Shown piece after piece: positions 5,202 through 6,081 of a stretch of DNA of 6,081 nucleotides. Positions within the stretch are counted from its first letter, which is position 1. Each line of letters opens with the position of its first letter. Origin of the DNA: Pseudomonadota bacterium (GTDB lineage: Bacteria; Pseudomonadota; Alphaproteobacteria; Rhizobiales; Xanthobacteraceae); NCBI GenBank assembly GCA_023442085.1, contig JAEZMT010000003.1, forward strand, positions 1-6,081. Reading direction: 5' to 3'. The translations under genes were made by a program, and so were the position numbers. The notes beneath the pieces were generated by a model. That model had not been told where the DNA came from, searched no databases, and was given only the letters and a program-made list of their open reading frames with translations.

Positions 5202-6081
5202 ATGGCGGCTGCGAGCGCGGCGAAGCCGCGTCCCCTCCAGGGCATCGACCGCGTGGCGGCGCTGCTGATGGCCATGGGCGCGCCCACGGCCAACCGGGTG
5301 ATGAAGCATTTCGAGGCGGACGAGATCCGCCTCATCACGCGCTCCATCGCCGCGCTGAAGCCGGTCACCACCGCGCAGATCGAGACCCTCGTCGAGGACT
5401 TCGCCAGCAATTTCGCCGGCGGGGCAAACCTCGTGGGCACGGTCGCCGACGTGGAGCGGCTGCTGCAGGGCGTGCTGCCGGCCGAGCAGATCGCCGACAT
5501 CATGAACGACATCATGGGCGCGGCGAACCAGTCCATCTGGGACCGCATCTCCACCGTCAACGAGAACGTGCTCGCGGCATACGTCGCGAAGGAGCACCCG
5601 CAGACCGCCGCGCTGATGCTCTCCAAGGTAAAGCCCGCCTGCGCCGCCAAGGTGCTGAGCTTCATTCCCGAGGAGAAGCGGAACGGCATCCTGCGGCGCA
5701 TGCTCACCTTCAAGCCCATCGTGGATGCCACCATGCAGGTCATCGAGCGGCAGGTGCACGAGGACTTCATGATGAATTTCTCGCGCAACGCCGGTGCGGA
5801 CCCGCACGCGCGCATGGCCGACATCATCAACAAGATGGACCGGGACGCCATGGAGACGGTGCTCGCGAGCCTCGCCAACACGCGCCCGAAATCGGCGGAA
5901 ATCCTGAAGGGCCTGCTCTTCACCTTCGACGACATCGTGAAGCTGACGCCGCGTGCCCGCACATCCCTGTTCGACCAGGTGCCCACCGACAAGCTGGTGC
6001 TGGCGCTGAAGGGCACCGATCCCGACTTCCGCGAGATCATCCTGCAATCGCTCGGCGCCCGCGTGCGCCGCATGGTGGAGC
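5202..6081 (+). CDS. fliG: FliG, flagellar motor switch protein, rotor side of the torque interface (3' end outside window)
   Basis: FliG sits on top of the C-ring, binds the MS-ring protein FliF by its N-terminal domain and interacts with the MotA loop by its C-terminal domain. The frame is open from ATG 5202 to the window end, giving 293 residues of an expected 330-350. The N-terminal domain (about 13-105) begins GIDRVAALLMAMG. The middle ARM domain carries EHPQT (131-135), the FliM-binding EHPQ motif. The C-terminal domain starts near 200 (ARMADIINKMD) and includes LVLALKG, with K270 matching the charged torque-site lysine, and GARVRRMVE just before the edge. The acidic residues that usually follow lie outside the window. 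The start is supported by GAGGCGG (5193-5199) and by 7-nt spacing from fliN. The stop codon is outside the window, so the 3' boundary is unknown. Confidence 0.95.
   Translation, partial: MAAASAAKPRPLQGIDRVAALLMAMGAPTANRVMKHFEADEIRLITRSIAALKPVTTAQIETLVEDFASNFAGGANLVGTVADVERLLQGVLPAEQIADIMNDIMGAANQSIWDRISTVNENVLAAYVAKEHPQTAALMLSKVKPACAAKVLSFIPEEKRNGILRRMLTFKPIVDATMQVIERQVHEDFMMNFSRNAGADPHARMADIINKMDRDAMETVLASLANTRPKSAEILKGLLFTFDDIVKLTPRARTSLFDQVPTDKLVLALKGTDPDFREIILQSLGARVRRMVE

Noticed and set aside
4802..6073. Long antisense open frame (423 codons) opposite fliN and fliG, and a second one at 5154-6047
   Set aside because: They oppose FliN and FliG, whose conserved motifs are intact. The translations are Ser/Met/Arg- or His/Asp-rich shadows without a ribosome site or domain.

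Overview
The window is a flagellar gene block from a GC-rich alphaproteobacterium. Gene order and protein types point to the Hyphomicrobiales (Rhizobiales). The clues are a rhizobial-type MotA with no motB beside it, motA followed directly by fliM, fliN and fliG, and a DUF1217 gene next to flgF and fliI. Codon third positions are strongly G/C and no gene looks foreign or broken. The genus cannot be fixed from this sequence; a Xanthobacteraceae-like lineage is a guess.

Layout: two operons diverge from a 432-bp intergenic region (2286-2717). The leftward operon (minus strand) is a DUF1217 protein (1521-2285), flgF (797-1519) and fliI (1-800, cut by the left window edge at Walker B). A 1-nt gap separates the first two, and an ATGA stop/start overlap joins flgF to fliI. 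The rightward operon (plus strand) is motA (2718-3605), fliM (3609-4547), a small one-helix membrane protein resembling DUF6468 (4528-4815), fliN (4844-5194) and fliG (5202 to the right edge, incomplete). Spacing is 3 nt, a 20-nt overlap, 28 nt and 7 nt, so these are almost certainly co-transcribed.

Together the genes encode the export ATPase (FliI), a proximal rod protein (FlgF), one stator subunit (MotA) and the complete switch/C-ring trio (FliM, FliN, FliG). The intergenic region holds no believable gene. It does hold a dense series of inverted repeats: a perfect 22-bp palindrome just upstream of the leftward operon, a cluster of GGCGCAA/TTGCGCC elements that can form mutually exclusive hairpins, two further 8-bp-stem repeats and a GTTGTG/CACAAC dyad on the motA side. 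These are the parts least explained by known annotation.

Most of the window is a conventional flagellar locus, and I see no evidence of an entirely new system. The points worth a second look are the intergenic repeats, the FliM N-terminus that lacks the usual CheY-binding peptide, and the small membrane protein overlapping fliM.
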